From Lycium barbarum (Eukaryota; Streptophyta; Magnoliopsida; Solanales; Solanaceae), in the NCBI RefSeq assembly GCF_019175385.1, contig NC_083345.1:43856098-43920097 (forward strand): a stretch of 64,000 nucleotides of DNA, written 5' to 3'. The notes below the pieces were generated by a model, which saw only the letters and a list, made by a program, of their open reading frames with translations, made no database searches and had not been told where the DNA came from. Shown in pieces: positions 48,778-58,499 of this stretch (the first letter of the stretch is position 1; each line of letters starts with the position of its first letter). Position numbers and translations under genes: made by a program.

Positions 48778-49771
48778 GGAGTCCGTCATTTTCAATAACA
48801 TCACATTTTCACTCCTTTTTACGTAGTTTATCTTTTTTATGTAGTTTAGCCATATATTAATCATGCTTTGAGATTCCGGAACTTCAATATTTTATATAGA
48901 ACTCTAGTTATATTTTTACAATTAATAAAATAGGCTCAACACATCAAGAATACGCAATACTTTGGATTGTCATTTTAGTGGTTGAAAAGTGCTCGAAGTC
49001 CTTTTTTATTTGAAGACTTGTAGTCATTAGCTTTAAGTTATTTATCTTTTAGGGTTTCGTCTTAGTTTTAAATTAATGCTTAACTTTATTTCGAATGTGT
49101 CACATTTTTTTTATTATCAATTTAGGATGTGAAACTATAAACAATAATAAAGACTAAGATAATATTTATAAATATGCAAAAAATATATAATATTTACGAT
49201 AAATTGTACAACACTAATGTATATACACTATCGAGGATGGGTCCCACATGTAGTATGTCGGAGACTATCCCTAGGCCTAAGGCTCATACCATCCCCACCG
49301 CCCTCGCCATCGTCTCCATCGCCCTTTTTCCTCTTAATAACCGGGCGCTCTAAGTCATGATCATCTCCTCTTCCCCTAGCCTTTGCGCCCTTAACTAGAA
49401 CGTGCTTCTTCTTGGGATCTAGTCCCGCTAGCACGCTCAGAACCTCAGGCTGAGCTGGGTCTGGAAACTCGACCTCTTCCTCGTTGGGAGTCGCCATCGC
49501 AGGCGCCGAAGGATGAACCTGAAAAGTATATAAATATTAGTGTCATTTCTTATTTATATTGAATACATTAACGTTATTTATTTAATCAAACCTGTGACGG
49601 GCGCCTGAGTAGGCTCCTGAGATGGGTCTGTAGGCTCCTGAGATGGATTTGGTGGTGAATATGAGGTAGTCTCCTGGACGACATGCTGTTCGAAGTCCAA
49701 GTAAAGGTTATAAAAATTAAATGAATATTTACTTTATATTGAATAAAATTAGCTTTAAGTAAAAAAATTAC

Positions 49772-50073
49772 ATGCGCCTCGATAGTCTCATGAGAAGACA
49801 CCTCTGCCTCGGTAGGCTGATGAGAATGCTCCGGAATGGGCAGCTCCTGTGGACCCACTGGCGCCGAGTCCTAAAATATGAAAAAAATAAAATAATAAGT
49901 ACTTTAAATGATCAAATATGTATATTAAATATTGACCTTATATTGAATAAAACTAATTTTAATTAAAAGCTTACATTTGGCTCGACAGTAACATGGGAAG
50001 ACATCGCTGGCTCGGCAGGCCCATGAGAAAATGCTTGAGCGTGTGGCTCTGGTGGACCCGTTAGCGTCGAATC
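49772..50073 (-). repeat. Tandem exon duplication in PMD gene
   Basis: Two consecutive phase-0 exons of 99 nt (50073-49975 and 49870-49772) encode DSTLTGPPEPHAQAFSHGPA... and DSAPVGPQELPIPEHSHQPT..., clearly paralogous. The introns after them share 'tatattgaataaaa(c)t' sequence, and the unit is 203 bp start to start. A further related unit probably follows at about 49690-49592. Confidence 0.85.
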
Positions 50074-50103
50074 CTAAAATATAAAATAGTACTAAATAAT
50101 GAG

Positions 50104-50106
<3 letters not shown>

Positions 50107-50137
<31 letters not shown>
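50107..50137. repeat. (TA)n microsatellite
   Basis: Directly readable, in an intron of the PMD gene. Confidence 0.95.
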
Positions 50138-50139
<2 letters not shown>

Positions 50140-52962
50140 AATAAATAATTTAAATGAACAAATAAGTATTTTAAATACTAATCGGGATCAAAAACTCATC
50201 AAAGTCAAGAATCCGGGCTCCCTCTAAATTCCTCACAGGCCGCTCATTAGCTAATGAAGCGCGTAACGCCGCCCAATCAACGTTATCATGCTCCTCCATG
50301 TATGCATTCTAGCTCGGCTGTGATGAAGACCCGGGTATCTCAGCAAGTAAGAGCGCCGGCGTAAACGTGGGTGAGTCCCCAGGTGAGCTGCCATTGGCCT
50401 GGAACGGCTGCGGATGGACTAGACCGTGAACGCCCTTTGGAATGGGATCGGCCTCATCCGCCTCATCTACCAGATGGTGTCCTCCACCACCAGGTCCTCT
50501 AGCAGCAGCGCCGCGTCCTCTACGCGCACGGAGTCCTCCGGCAGCACAGCGTCCTCTGCCAGCACGGCCTCCTCCTCTAGGAGCACCCGGTGCTGCCTGA
50601 TACTCAGCCTCCGGAACAGGCTCCGCCATGCGCCTAATCTCGTCTGCCTGCCGGATACCATCCTCGAATATTCTAACCATCTCCGCGGCAAGCCCAAGGT
50701 AAGACATATGCTCTAACCCCAAGATGCGTAAACGTTGTATGACCACAAGCTGCATTTGTGTTTAACAGAAACAAAAAAGTTTATTTTTAAAACGTAACAA
50801 TTAATGCAATTAGATAAATCTAAATACCATAAACTTACCAATGCCTCGTACTGCCCCGCGAGTGCTGAGTATCCTACATCTCTAGAGGGACGCAAAGCTG
50901 GGTTGCCGATCAATCGGCGTGTGATCTGATGATACCAGCGCATGTAATGCTCAATGGGAGTCAAATGACCGACCACCGCTAAAGTGCTCAACTTGTTCTC
51001 CCAACGGTGGAGCTGGACATCCATGAAAGCCAAAAAATCATCATCATCGGTAGCCTGATCATCCCGCTGGTAGTGTCGGAGCTCATGACGGACATCAGGG
51101 GGTATACTCTGTGTATGCCCAAACTGTCGTAAGACACGCTCGGGCATGTGATCCTCTACGATGTCCATGTGTATCAATGGACACCGCGACCTCCAAACCC
51201 CCTGACCTGCCCTACAGAAGGGGGCAAACCATCTAATATAGCAGTGTACGACGTCCATATAAATAGCTGCATAACATATAAATACAAATTAGTGATCACC
51301 AAGTAGAAAAGACGTTTAATTAAATTATTAATGTAAATTTAAATAGTTTTACCGCATCGTCCGTCATGTGATCAAGCTGGTCCCGGAATGGAAGAATACT
51401 GTGGTGCGTATCCACAACCCGGTCAAAACCCGCTGTCCACCTCCTCGCATAAGGCATGTCAATCTCGAGGTGATGCCTAGGTACGGGCTGAAAAGGCAGC
51501 ATCCTCTCACTCGCCCGTAACTGTAAGCGATATTAGAAAATACAATTTTTTAGTCGTTCTTTCAAGAGGTTTGTTGACATTAAAGGAACACACACTTAAA
51601 ATATTACCTGGAGAAGAGCAAAAAATCCACACACATCTCTGACATCACCAATAAACGCTCAGCACAGCATCTGTAAAGATACGCCAAAACAGCACCGCCC
51701 CAGCTATAGTCTCCCAAGCGGTCCAGATGCTCCAAGAAAACCAAGTAACGTAAACTGACAAAGGCACCCGATGAATTCGGGAACAAGATGCCCTCGAATA
51801 TAATAAGAAGGTACAAACGGGCATGACGATCAACATCGTCCTGCGGGGTGCCGTCCACAACCGGATCCAGACCCTCCAAATAAGTGCAGAGTGCACTAAG
51901 ATGAACCCGACTCTGTCCCGATATCTGGCCCGCGGCATCAAGTACGAAGTAGGTGAGCCTAGTCAACTCTGTCACCCACGTCTGACCAGGAGGAGGCTCG
52001 TACTAAGTGTACAGTGGCTCTCCATCTACCCGCAATCCAAAGAGGACCTCCACATCCTGAAGTGTAATCGTGGCCTCACCAGTGCGAAGATGGAAGGTAT
52101 GTGTCTCTGGCCTCCATCGCTCAACCATGGCCGTGATGAGCGCCCAATCATGTTGTACTCGACCAACGGACACGCAACGGTAGATGCCGCCCCGAAACAA
52201 TATCTCCAACACGCAAGGGTGTGGGGGGTGCTCGCGTAAAAGAGCCCACGCTCTCTGCAGCCTACGGGGACGGAGCCTAGTAGATATCCCTATAGTACCG
52301 GCCCATAATAACTCTGACCTATGATTGTCTTGCAAAGACAATACTGATCTATCAGCGGGCCCCGGGTGAACAGCGGGCCCCGGGTGATCATCGGGCCCCG
52401 GGTGAGCATCGGGCGCCAGGGGAACATCGGGCCTAGGGGGAACATTCGGATCCATGAAAGAGCCGGGTCTGTACAAACTAAATTAGTCATTATTCTTGAA
52501 ATGAAAGATAAATTATATTAACTAATTAATAATTTGTAGGGAATATGTGAATTATGTAGTATTATATCTTGTGAATTATTAACATGGGATATGTAGTAAA
52601 TTTAATATGTGATAGTAAGGACACATATGTGATGACAAAGATTTTTAAGTTAATTACTTTTGAATTATGTGATGGCAAAGACTTGTTAAGTTAATTAGTT
52701 TGGGAATCGAAATTCAGCAGTAATATTTGTTTGGAACTCTATTTTGAATATGTGATATATTTTTAGTTGACCAAATAGCCAACACAACTACGATAAAATT
52801 AAACTAAAAGAGTATATTCGCTGACCACATATTTTCCTACAAACTTTACATTTTCTTCTTTAGATTATGTATTTATGAAAATAAGAACTTTAATCTTTTT
52901 TTATTTAACATAGATATTCACGCTTTTAAAATTATATAGATTAACATTTCATAATCATTTAC

Positions 52963-53162
52963 AACTTGTTTGGATGGTTGTTACCTATTGTATTATATTA
53001 TGTTGTTAGTTTAAATAAAATGTTTTCTTTGATTGCTACTTTAATTTTATTGTTATTTAACGACGAAAGGTCCTATTTTATGTAACCACTGATTTGGTCC
53101 TATACAATACAACACAATACGATAAATGTCAAAACAATACATAACAATCATCCAAACAAAGT
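52963..53162. mobile_element. MITE nested in the PMD element
   Basis: TIRs: left ACTTGTTTGGATGGTTGTTA, right TAACAATCATCCAAACAAAGT. The interior is rich in 'aatacaacacaatac'-type words. No coding. The target duplication is not clear. Confidence 0.8.
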
Positions 53163-53365
53163 GTTAACAACATAATAATTCATTACCATTCAACTTCTTT
53201 CAATTCATAAAGAATATTTAACAAATACTCAATTAATAAAATAATAATTCATTAACAATTCATAAATAATTAACAAATTAACAACTCATAAACATATAAC
53301 AAATTAACAATTCATAAACATTTAACAAATTAACAATTCATAAACATTTAACAAATAATGAATTA
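53163..53365. repeat. Tandem repeat of ~26-bp 'attaacaattcataaacatt' unit
   Basis: Five or more imperfect copies between the nested MITE and the right palindrome array of the transposon. Confidence 0.8.
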
Positions 53366-53796
53366 AACAAAACAAAAAAAAAAAAACGGAACAATATGGC
53401 ATAAGCCACTGCCCAGCCCGATCAAACAAACAAAAAAAAAAAAACGAAATTTGATTTTTTTTTGGAAATGAACGACGATTAAATGTTAAACATGCATGCA
53501 ATATAATGTATATAACAAAATAATAACAAAAGTTCATAGTAGAAAACCTTAATCGAAGATTTTTTGTAGAGTTATTTTAATCGAGTTGTACGCCGCTTTT
53601 TCTCAAAATTCGAACTTAGAATCTTGCTCCTTGACTTGAATATACCGAGAATCTAAACTTTCCGGACGAAATTTAATAGAAAACGATGTTTTTTTGACGT
53701 GGGGACCACCTTGGCTCGCCTCCAATGGCGTTTTCAATTTTTTTTTTGTCATTGGAGGGACCAGTGGTGGAACCCGATGGAGTTTTAGTGGGGTGA

Positions 53797-53968
53797 TATA
53801 GCGCAATATTTTACTGCGCTATAGGTGAGAGAAAAAGTCCTATAGCGCAGTATTTTACTGCGTTATAGGTGAGAAAAAGTTTTGTATAGCGCAGTAAAAT
53901 ACTGCGTTATAGCACTTAACGGCTCCGTCTCCGTGAAGTGCTATAGCACAGTATTTTACTGCGCTAAA
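53797..53968. repeat. Palindrome array, right TIR
   Basis: Four copies of the same 27-nt palindrome, starting at 53797, 53841, 53885 and 53942; the first three are spaced exactly 44 bp. Each arm is 12 nt with a 3-nt centre (AAA or TTT). This terminus has one copy more than the left TIR. Confidence 0.93.
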
Positions 53969-54141
53969 GGTACTTTGGTAACTTTTTTTTTTGTTGGGGT
54001 ATTTTGGTTCAAAATATTTTTTTTGGGGCATTTTAGTTCCGGACTCACTGGGTGATTACTGCATTTATTTTTAAGTGATCTCATTTTATGTTGTCAAGGG
54101 TCGTTTGCTTGGTGGTTAGAAAGTGAATTAGTCATATATTA

Positions 54142-54216
54142 AAATTAGCTTAATTAGTACTCCTACATGTTTGGTAGCAATTAGCTTAATTAGTACTCCT
54201 ACATGTTTGGTAGCAT
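54142..54216. repeat. Tandem duplication of ~37 bp
   Basis: 'attagcttaattagtactcc' plus 'tacatgtttggtagca' occurs twice in succession. Confidence 0.93.
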
Positions 54217-54394
54217 CTTACACGAATAAAAAAAAGGTTTTTCTCACCGATATTCAATGAGAAATTTGTGCTATAAAACATGATTTTCCCACCTTATTCC
54301 CGCCGAACAATCTCACTAGAAAAATGCATGGTGAAAAACAGGTTCCCATTGAAACGCTGGAAAAAATTCCTAATTTTTTCATGTAAAAATAATA

Positions 54395-54614
54395 CTCACT
54401 CCATTTCAATTTATGTGAACCCATTTGACTGGGCATGAAGTTTAAGTAAATAGAGAAAGACTTTTAAACTTGTGGTGTTAAATGAGTCACATATATTTTG
54501 TGTGGCTATAAATCATTGCATAAAGGTAAATTGTTTCCAAAATATAGAAAGAAGTCATTCTTTTTTGCACGGACTAATACGAAAATAGGTTCACATAAAT
54601 TGAAATAGAGGGAG
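54395..54614. mobile_element. Stowaway MITE with TA duplication
   Basis: 220 bp. Starts CTCACTCCATTTCAATTTA, ends AAATTGAAATAGAGGGAG, flanked by TA (54393-54394, 54615-54616). Classic Stowaway (Tc1/mariner-type) structure. Non-coding. Confidence 0.92.
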
Positions 54615-54734
54615 TACTATTTATTGTTTTCCCACCGACATTCAGTGGAAATAGTCATTGAAAAATTTTCAGTGGGAAAATAGTAATTTTTTAGTAGTGT
54701 TAGTTGCTATATATAAAACTCAACACACCAAGTA

Positions 54735-54930
54735 TGTGTTTGGTTGCCAGTTCACAATCTCACATAAATAAAACATGTATAAGTTATGAGTCAGTTTATG
54801 TATTAATTTATGCCGGATAGAAGATGGATTGACTAATATGTGAATTAGTAATACATGAATAATTAAATTTTGCATAACTAATCTCTGTATTATTAATACT
54901 TACATAACTCTTTAACCAGTAACCAAACGA
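54735..54930. mobile_element. MITE-like element
   Basis: Left GTGTTTGGTTGCCAGTTCAC, right end CAGTAACCAAACGAC; imperfect terminal inverted repeats with an AT-rich core. Confidence 0.65.
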
Positions 54931-54972
54931 CTTCTCAGTGTATAAAAATTAAACTTCTTTAATATTTTATTG

Positions 54973-55242
54973 ATGGTGTGTTTTAGGGTATCACCATTAG
55001 CACTTCAGATAAAAACTAAAATTCTTGGTGAAGACCAAGTGAACAAGTTCAACGCAGAGCTTTTAGAGTCCATATCCGGTAATATACACATGACTCATGC
55101 ATTGGTGGGAGGAGTTTACATGATCCGTTTCGTCATTGGTGCACCTCTGACTGACTATCAACATATTGTGATGGCTTGGGAAGTTATTTGTAACCATACG
55201 AATGCCATGCTAGACGTCAAATCAACAAAGACAATTCAATGA
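54973..55242 (+). pseudogene. Aromatic amino acid decarboxylase remnant, C-terminal part
   Basis: 90-residue open frame: MVCFRVSPLALQIKTKILG, VNKFNAELLESISG, then MTHALVGGVYMIRFVIGAP and a C-terminal end at 55242. This is the last part of the decarboxylase family, following 'PRTFAMVCF'. About 130 residues between this and the 48545 end, including the PLP lysine block, are not found anywhere in the window. It is open, so it decayed less or more recently than the middle part. Together with 31510-31948 and 47853-48545 it is one dispersed pseudogene. Confidence 0.92.
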
Positions 55243-55360
55243 TATATAATCTTTTCATCATATCTTTCTCTTCTATGATCCGTCATTTTCATCATATGTG
55301 CTTTTTTCAGACAATGTTTTCTTTTACCTCGTGAGAGATTTTTCATTTTTGAAAAATGAT

Positions 55361-55486
55361 TTTGTTGAGCCGAGGGTCTATCAAAAACAGCCTCTAACCC
55401 CCCACAAAGGTAAGAGTAAGTTTTGATTACACCGCACATTCCCCAGACTTCACCTGAGGGATCACACTACTATCTTCTTGTTGTAA
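55361..55486 (+). mobile_element. RTE LINE / SINE 3' tail fragment
   Basis: 'ttgagccgagggtctatcaa', 'aacagcctctaacccccca', 'gtaagagtaagt' and 'ccccagacttcacctgaggga', ending in a (TTG)-like tail. It matches the 3' part of the LINE at 40340-40473. It could be a SINE or a LINE tail. Confidence 0.75.
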
Positions 55487-55529
55487 GAGATTTATTATTT
55501 CTACCAGTTAGGGTTCGTTTAATTAGTTT

Positions 55530-56273
55530 TGTATACGGTAAAAACCGGATGTATGCAAGATCGGTGAGACCGGGAACCGAGGATAGGAAGAAACAAGCAT
55601 GGGTACGAAGTCTTTCCTTCGGATCGGTGGGATTTCACCAGTGCAGTTGGTCCGAGAAAAGCGGAGTAAATCTGTTTGGTCCGGTATTTCCGGACCAAAC
55701 TCTGCATCGACGTTAGTCCGGTTTCTCCATGACCGAATTGATCGTGACCGTTAGTCCGGTTTCTACATGTCCAAATTGGTCGTGGCCGTTGGTCCGGTTA
55801 ATCAACTGCAGAGCTGCCACGCGTCAAGACCGTTCTGTCACGTTGTACTGGCGACCGTACGGGTGTCAGACCGTATGGCCCAACCTTATCCTTTTAGGGT
55901 TTCTTTTATCCTAAAAGGGCTTTATGTTGTAAAAAAAGCCTTAAGACAAAACTATAAATAGGAGGCATTTCCCTACTTTTAAGGATTAGCTTTTTGAGAT
56001 CCATAACATTGTATTTGAAAATATATATTGGAGCTTTTCTCTATCTCTCTCTCGTTTCTGGTCCGAACCAGTTTGGTTCATTCATTCAATATAATTTAAG
56101 CTTAATCATCTATAGCAACATATTCATTCAAGGCATTAATATATATTCATATATACGTACCATAGCAAGCAAACCCACAAATATTTCTCATAAAATTAAA
56201 ATAGATTAAAGTTATCCACATATCCTATATCTCGCTTACAAATTCAATTGATTACCAAAATTTGGGGTAAACA
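55530..56273 (+). mobile_element. Solo LTR with TSD AGTTT
   Basis: 744 bp, starts TGTATACGGTAAAAACC and ends GGGGTAAACA, flanked by AGTTT at 55525-55529 and 56274-56278. TATA box (TATAAATA, 55953-55960). It shares the TGTATA-GG-AAA start with the LTR at 60620, so it probably belongs to the same short-LTR family. Formed by recombination between LTRs. A GGTCCGG-type word is repeated in its first half. Confidence 0.93.
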
Positions 56274-56439
56274 AGTTTATGTCTAGTTATTTGGAAATTT
56301 TAATGTATAACTGTAAGGATTGCAATACGATGAATAATAATATTACTGTAAGGATCGTAGTTCAGTGAATTATAATAAATGGATTGTTATATGGAGATGC
56401 CTAATTTAACAACATTTTTGTGTTCAGATAGATACAAAG

Positions 56440-56700
56440 ATCAACACGTGCCCATTCGACCTACTCTTATTATGTCCCACCAACCCAATCTCTCACACTT
56501 CTTTACTGGGACATTTATGCTTCGCCTCTTCACATGCCCAAATCATCTCAGCTTCGTGTTTCTCATCTTGTCCACTAAAGGCGTTTTGGTGGTACCTTCT
56601 TATCACATCTTCACATGTCCAAATCATCTCAACTTCGTGTCTCTCATCTTGTCCACTAAAGGCGTTTTGGTGGTACCTTCTTATCACAGACTCTCACGAT
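56440..56700 (-). mobile_element. Antisense LINE fragment with tandem duplication
   Basis: On the minus strand it resembles the C-terminal RT region of the RTE LINE ('...RWFGHVKRR', here damaged). An 81-bp unit ('tcttcacatgtccaaatcat' ... 'tggtggtaccttcttatcac') is present twice in tandem (about 56527-56607 and 56608-56688). Broken. Confidence 0.75.
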
Positions 56701-56880
56701 TGAACTAGGTAATGGTTTTTAGATTCTGAATAAACTTCCTCTTTAAAACCAACAACAAAAAGAATCCACAATGGGAATAAGTCCAAACTCTGTTTCGCAT
56801 TAATGAGAATAAAGAAATTAAGAATTGAAGTAAGTTATCAGGCAGGGTAACTTAAACATCTATTATAAATATATAAGGAT

Positions 56881-58404
56881 TCAAAATCCATAACTAATTT
56901 CTTGCAATACAAGTTCACCATGACTCTGTTCTTCCCTAGTAGGTGAAGGAATATCTTCTGGATCTCTTTTGGGCCTTACCCACCTACCATAAGAATTACA
57001 CTCTAACCCCTTGTGGGCCAATTGGTACCAACAAGTAGGAATCCTCAACTCATCTACAAGCATATCACAGGCCTTATTCACTAGAGCCACATCCCTTTTA
57101 GCATTAGACCTAAAAGTTGAACTAGCACTAACAAAACCATCTACTAAATGAAGGTATGTCTCAAGCATATGAATCCCTATGAAATTAAACCCTCTTTTCA
57201 AATAAGGTGAAGACCTAACATCAAGCTTCAATTCAGCACCAACATGTGTGTAAATCCACTCTAATGACCCGGTAAAATCGTCGAATTTTTGTAAACTTTC
57301 ATTCAGAACTATTCCAGGCATTCGAGGGACTAAATCTTGTTTCACTGTAACGCGTAAAATTTTGACTCCCATTTGGTAAAGCTCGTCTCGAAATGCAATA
57401 TTTCCAACTCTTGGGGATGCAAATGAAATAACACTAATTGGATGTTTTGGAAAATTTGCTGCTGATTCATAAGCATTTAAGAGAGCCAGTGCACCCCCCA
57501 GGCTATGTCCTGTTATTGTGAGGCTAACTTCTTCACCTTTGCTTTTGTAAAAATCCACCAATGATTTCAATTCTTTCATGACTTGTTCTGAGGCACTTGA
57601 TTTGTTGTATCTAGTTGAATCACTCTTAGATGTGTAAATACTAAGAAAACCATGTTCAACTTTTGAGTCCATATGCCCAATTGGCTCTAATTTCCTCTGC
57701 ATATTTTCGTACCATTCTGAAGGTGTCACAGTGCCTCTCCATGCCACAACAATGTCTCTCCTCCCAATTCGTCGCGATTCTTCATCGTCACTCACCGCCA
57801 CAAAACCAATCCAATTTGAATCTTTGCTCCATGTATATGTCAATCTTGATCTTTCAAGCCATTGAGGCATATCAATGTGTGACATAGCATAGATGTACTT
57901 GGTAACTTTGTAGCCACTCTTGCTAAGGCCTAACTTGTCAAACAATTTGTGAGTATTGTACATGCAACTTCCACAATACTCCGAGAATGAGTCGAAATCT
58001 AATGCATCATAAGTTGCTTGAGCAAATTCACCATATTTGACGATTTCACGACGAAGCAATGGGTGGAGTGGATCAAGAAGACCTTCCCATTCTTGAACAC
58101 CGTGAATGTCGCGCCATCGATCAGATATATCCTCTTTAGGGGACATGGTAGGTGTGTTGGCCTTGTCTTCATGAATGTTTAAAGTGTTCCAATTAGAATC
58201 ATGAGTACTAGGAGGATTAATCTTTTGGTATGGTTTTTGAATGTTTAGAAGGTTTGACAATGTTTCACCAAGTCTATTTGATTTCTTTGAGGTTTTAACA
58301 TCTTGGTAGGCATAGACCATAGGAACTCTATTTTTGTTTAGTTGTTGGTTGTGTTGGTGGATATGTGTGGCAAGGAGGCGGTGGGGGTGGTGGATTGCTT
58401 TCAT
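56881..58404 (-). CDS. Chloroplast phospholipase A1 / DAD1-like acylhydrolase
   Basis: 507 residues, one exon, complete. Residues 1-85 are a variable, basic N-terminal region that could act as a chloroplast transit peptide. Then comes the class-3 lipase core (about 95-430). Catalytic Ser301 lies in GHSLG, the acid is probably Asp357 (VKQDLVPRMPG) and His412 or His419 completes the triad (IHMLETYLHLVDGF). The pattern KYIYAMSHIDMPQW and the C-terminal CWYQLAHKGLECNSYGRWV match the Arabidopsis PLA1-I beta/gamma group. It hydrolyses sn-1 acyl chains of plastid lipids, with possible roles in jasmonate precursor release. Start chosen as the first ATG; a TATA box lies 80 bp upstream. The best-preserved gene in the window; likely functional. 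Confidence 0.96.
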   Translation of the reverse strand: MKAIHHPHRLLATHIHQHNQQLNKNRVPMVYAYQDVKTSKKSNRLGETLSNLLNIQKPYQKINPPSTHDSNWNTLNIHEDKANTPTMSPKEDISDRWRDIHGVQEWEGLLDPLHPLLRREIVKYGEFAQATYDALDFDSFSEYCGSCMYNTHKLFDKLGLSKSGYKVTKYIYAMSHIDMPQWLERSRLTYTWSKDSNWIGFVAVSDDEESRRIGRRDIVVAWRGTVTPSEWYENMQRKLEPIGHMDSKVEHGFLSIYTSKSDSTRYNKSSASEQVMKELKSLVDFYKSKGEEVSLTITGHSLGGALALLNAYESAANFPKHPISVISFASPRVGNIAFRDELYQMGVKILRVTVKQDLVPRMPGIVLNESLQKFDDFTGSLEWIYTHVGAELKLDVRSSPYLKRGFNFIGIHMLETYLHLVDGFVSASSTFRSNAKRDVALVNKACDMLVDELRIPTCWYQLAHKGLECNSYGRWVRPKRDPEDIPSPTREEQSHGELVLQEISYGF

Positions 58405-58483
58405 GGTGGCTTGAAAATACGGAGGAAATCTAAATGAGAATTGTGATCTAATTGTGGTGGGAACTTGGATTTATTATAGTAAG

Positions 58484-58491
58484 ATTTATAT
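58484..58491 (-). promoter_or_regulatory. TATA box of lipase gene
   Basis: ATATAAAT on the minus strand, about 80 bp upstream of the ATG, giving a short 5' leader of about 50 bp if transcription starts about 30 bp after it. Confidence 0.55.
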
Positions 58492-58499
58492 GATGGGGG

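Larger units (their letters stand above)
49228..52476 (-). pseudogene. Plant mobile domain (PMD/MAIN-like) gene in transposon
   Basis: Exons on the minus strand: 52476-51608; 51520-51353 (exactly 56 codons, LRASERMLPF...); 51266-50839; 50749 to about 50180; 50073-49975 and 49870-49772 (33 codons each); one near 49690-49592; and a final one ending at 49228. The N-terminal part has WRPETHTFHLRTGEATITLQ and VEVLFGLRVDG, typical of the PMD. The C-terminus is Pro/Glu- and Lys-rich, ending SLRHTTCGTHPR as in this family. Broken by an in-frame TAG (52003-52005), frameshifts near 51660 and 51225, and a TAG near 50311. Host PMD proteins act in nuclear gene silencing and meristem maintenance (established for MAIN/MAIL1). 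This copy cannot give a full protein as read. Confidence 0.82.
48562..54063. mobile_element. PMD-carrying TIR transposon (probable Mutator-like)
   Basis: The ends are terminal inverted repeats of about 240 bp carrying a 'ggaac(c/t)aaaatgcccc' block and palindromic units. A 12-bp direct repeat TTTATTTTTAAG flanks it (48550-48561 and 54064-54075), close to the 9-11 bp duplications of Mutator-like elements. Inside is a minus-strand multi-exon gene for a plant mobile domain protein, plus a nested MITE (52963-53162). No transposase was found. PMD genes are known to travel in MULE and gypsy elements (recalled). The element sits in the decarboxylase remnant, near the 48540 break. Confidence 0.8.

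Noticed and set aside
50426..52239. Plus-strand frames over the PMD gene
   Set aside because: Antisense shadows; the minus-strand exons have matching splice sites and PMD motifs.
48651..54000. CRISPR-like spaced palindromes
   Set aside because: Eukaryotic transposon ends; repeats are in inverted terminal blocks, with no unique spacers and no cas genes.
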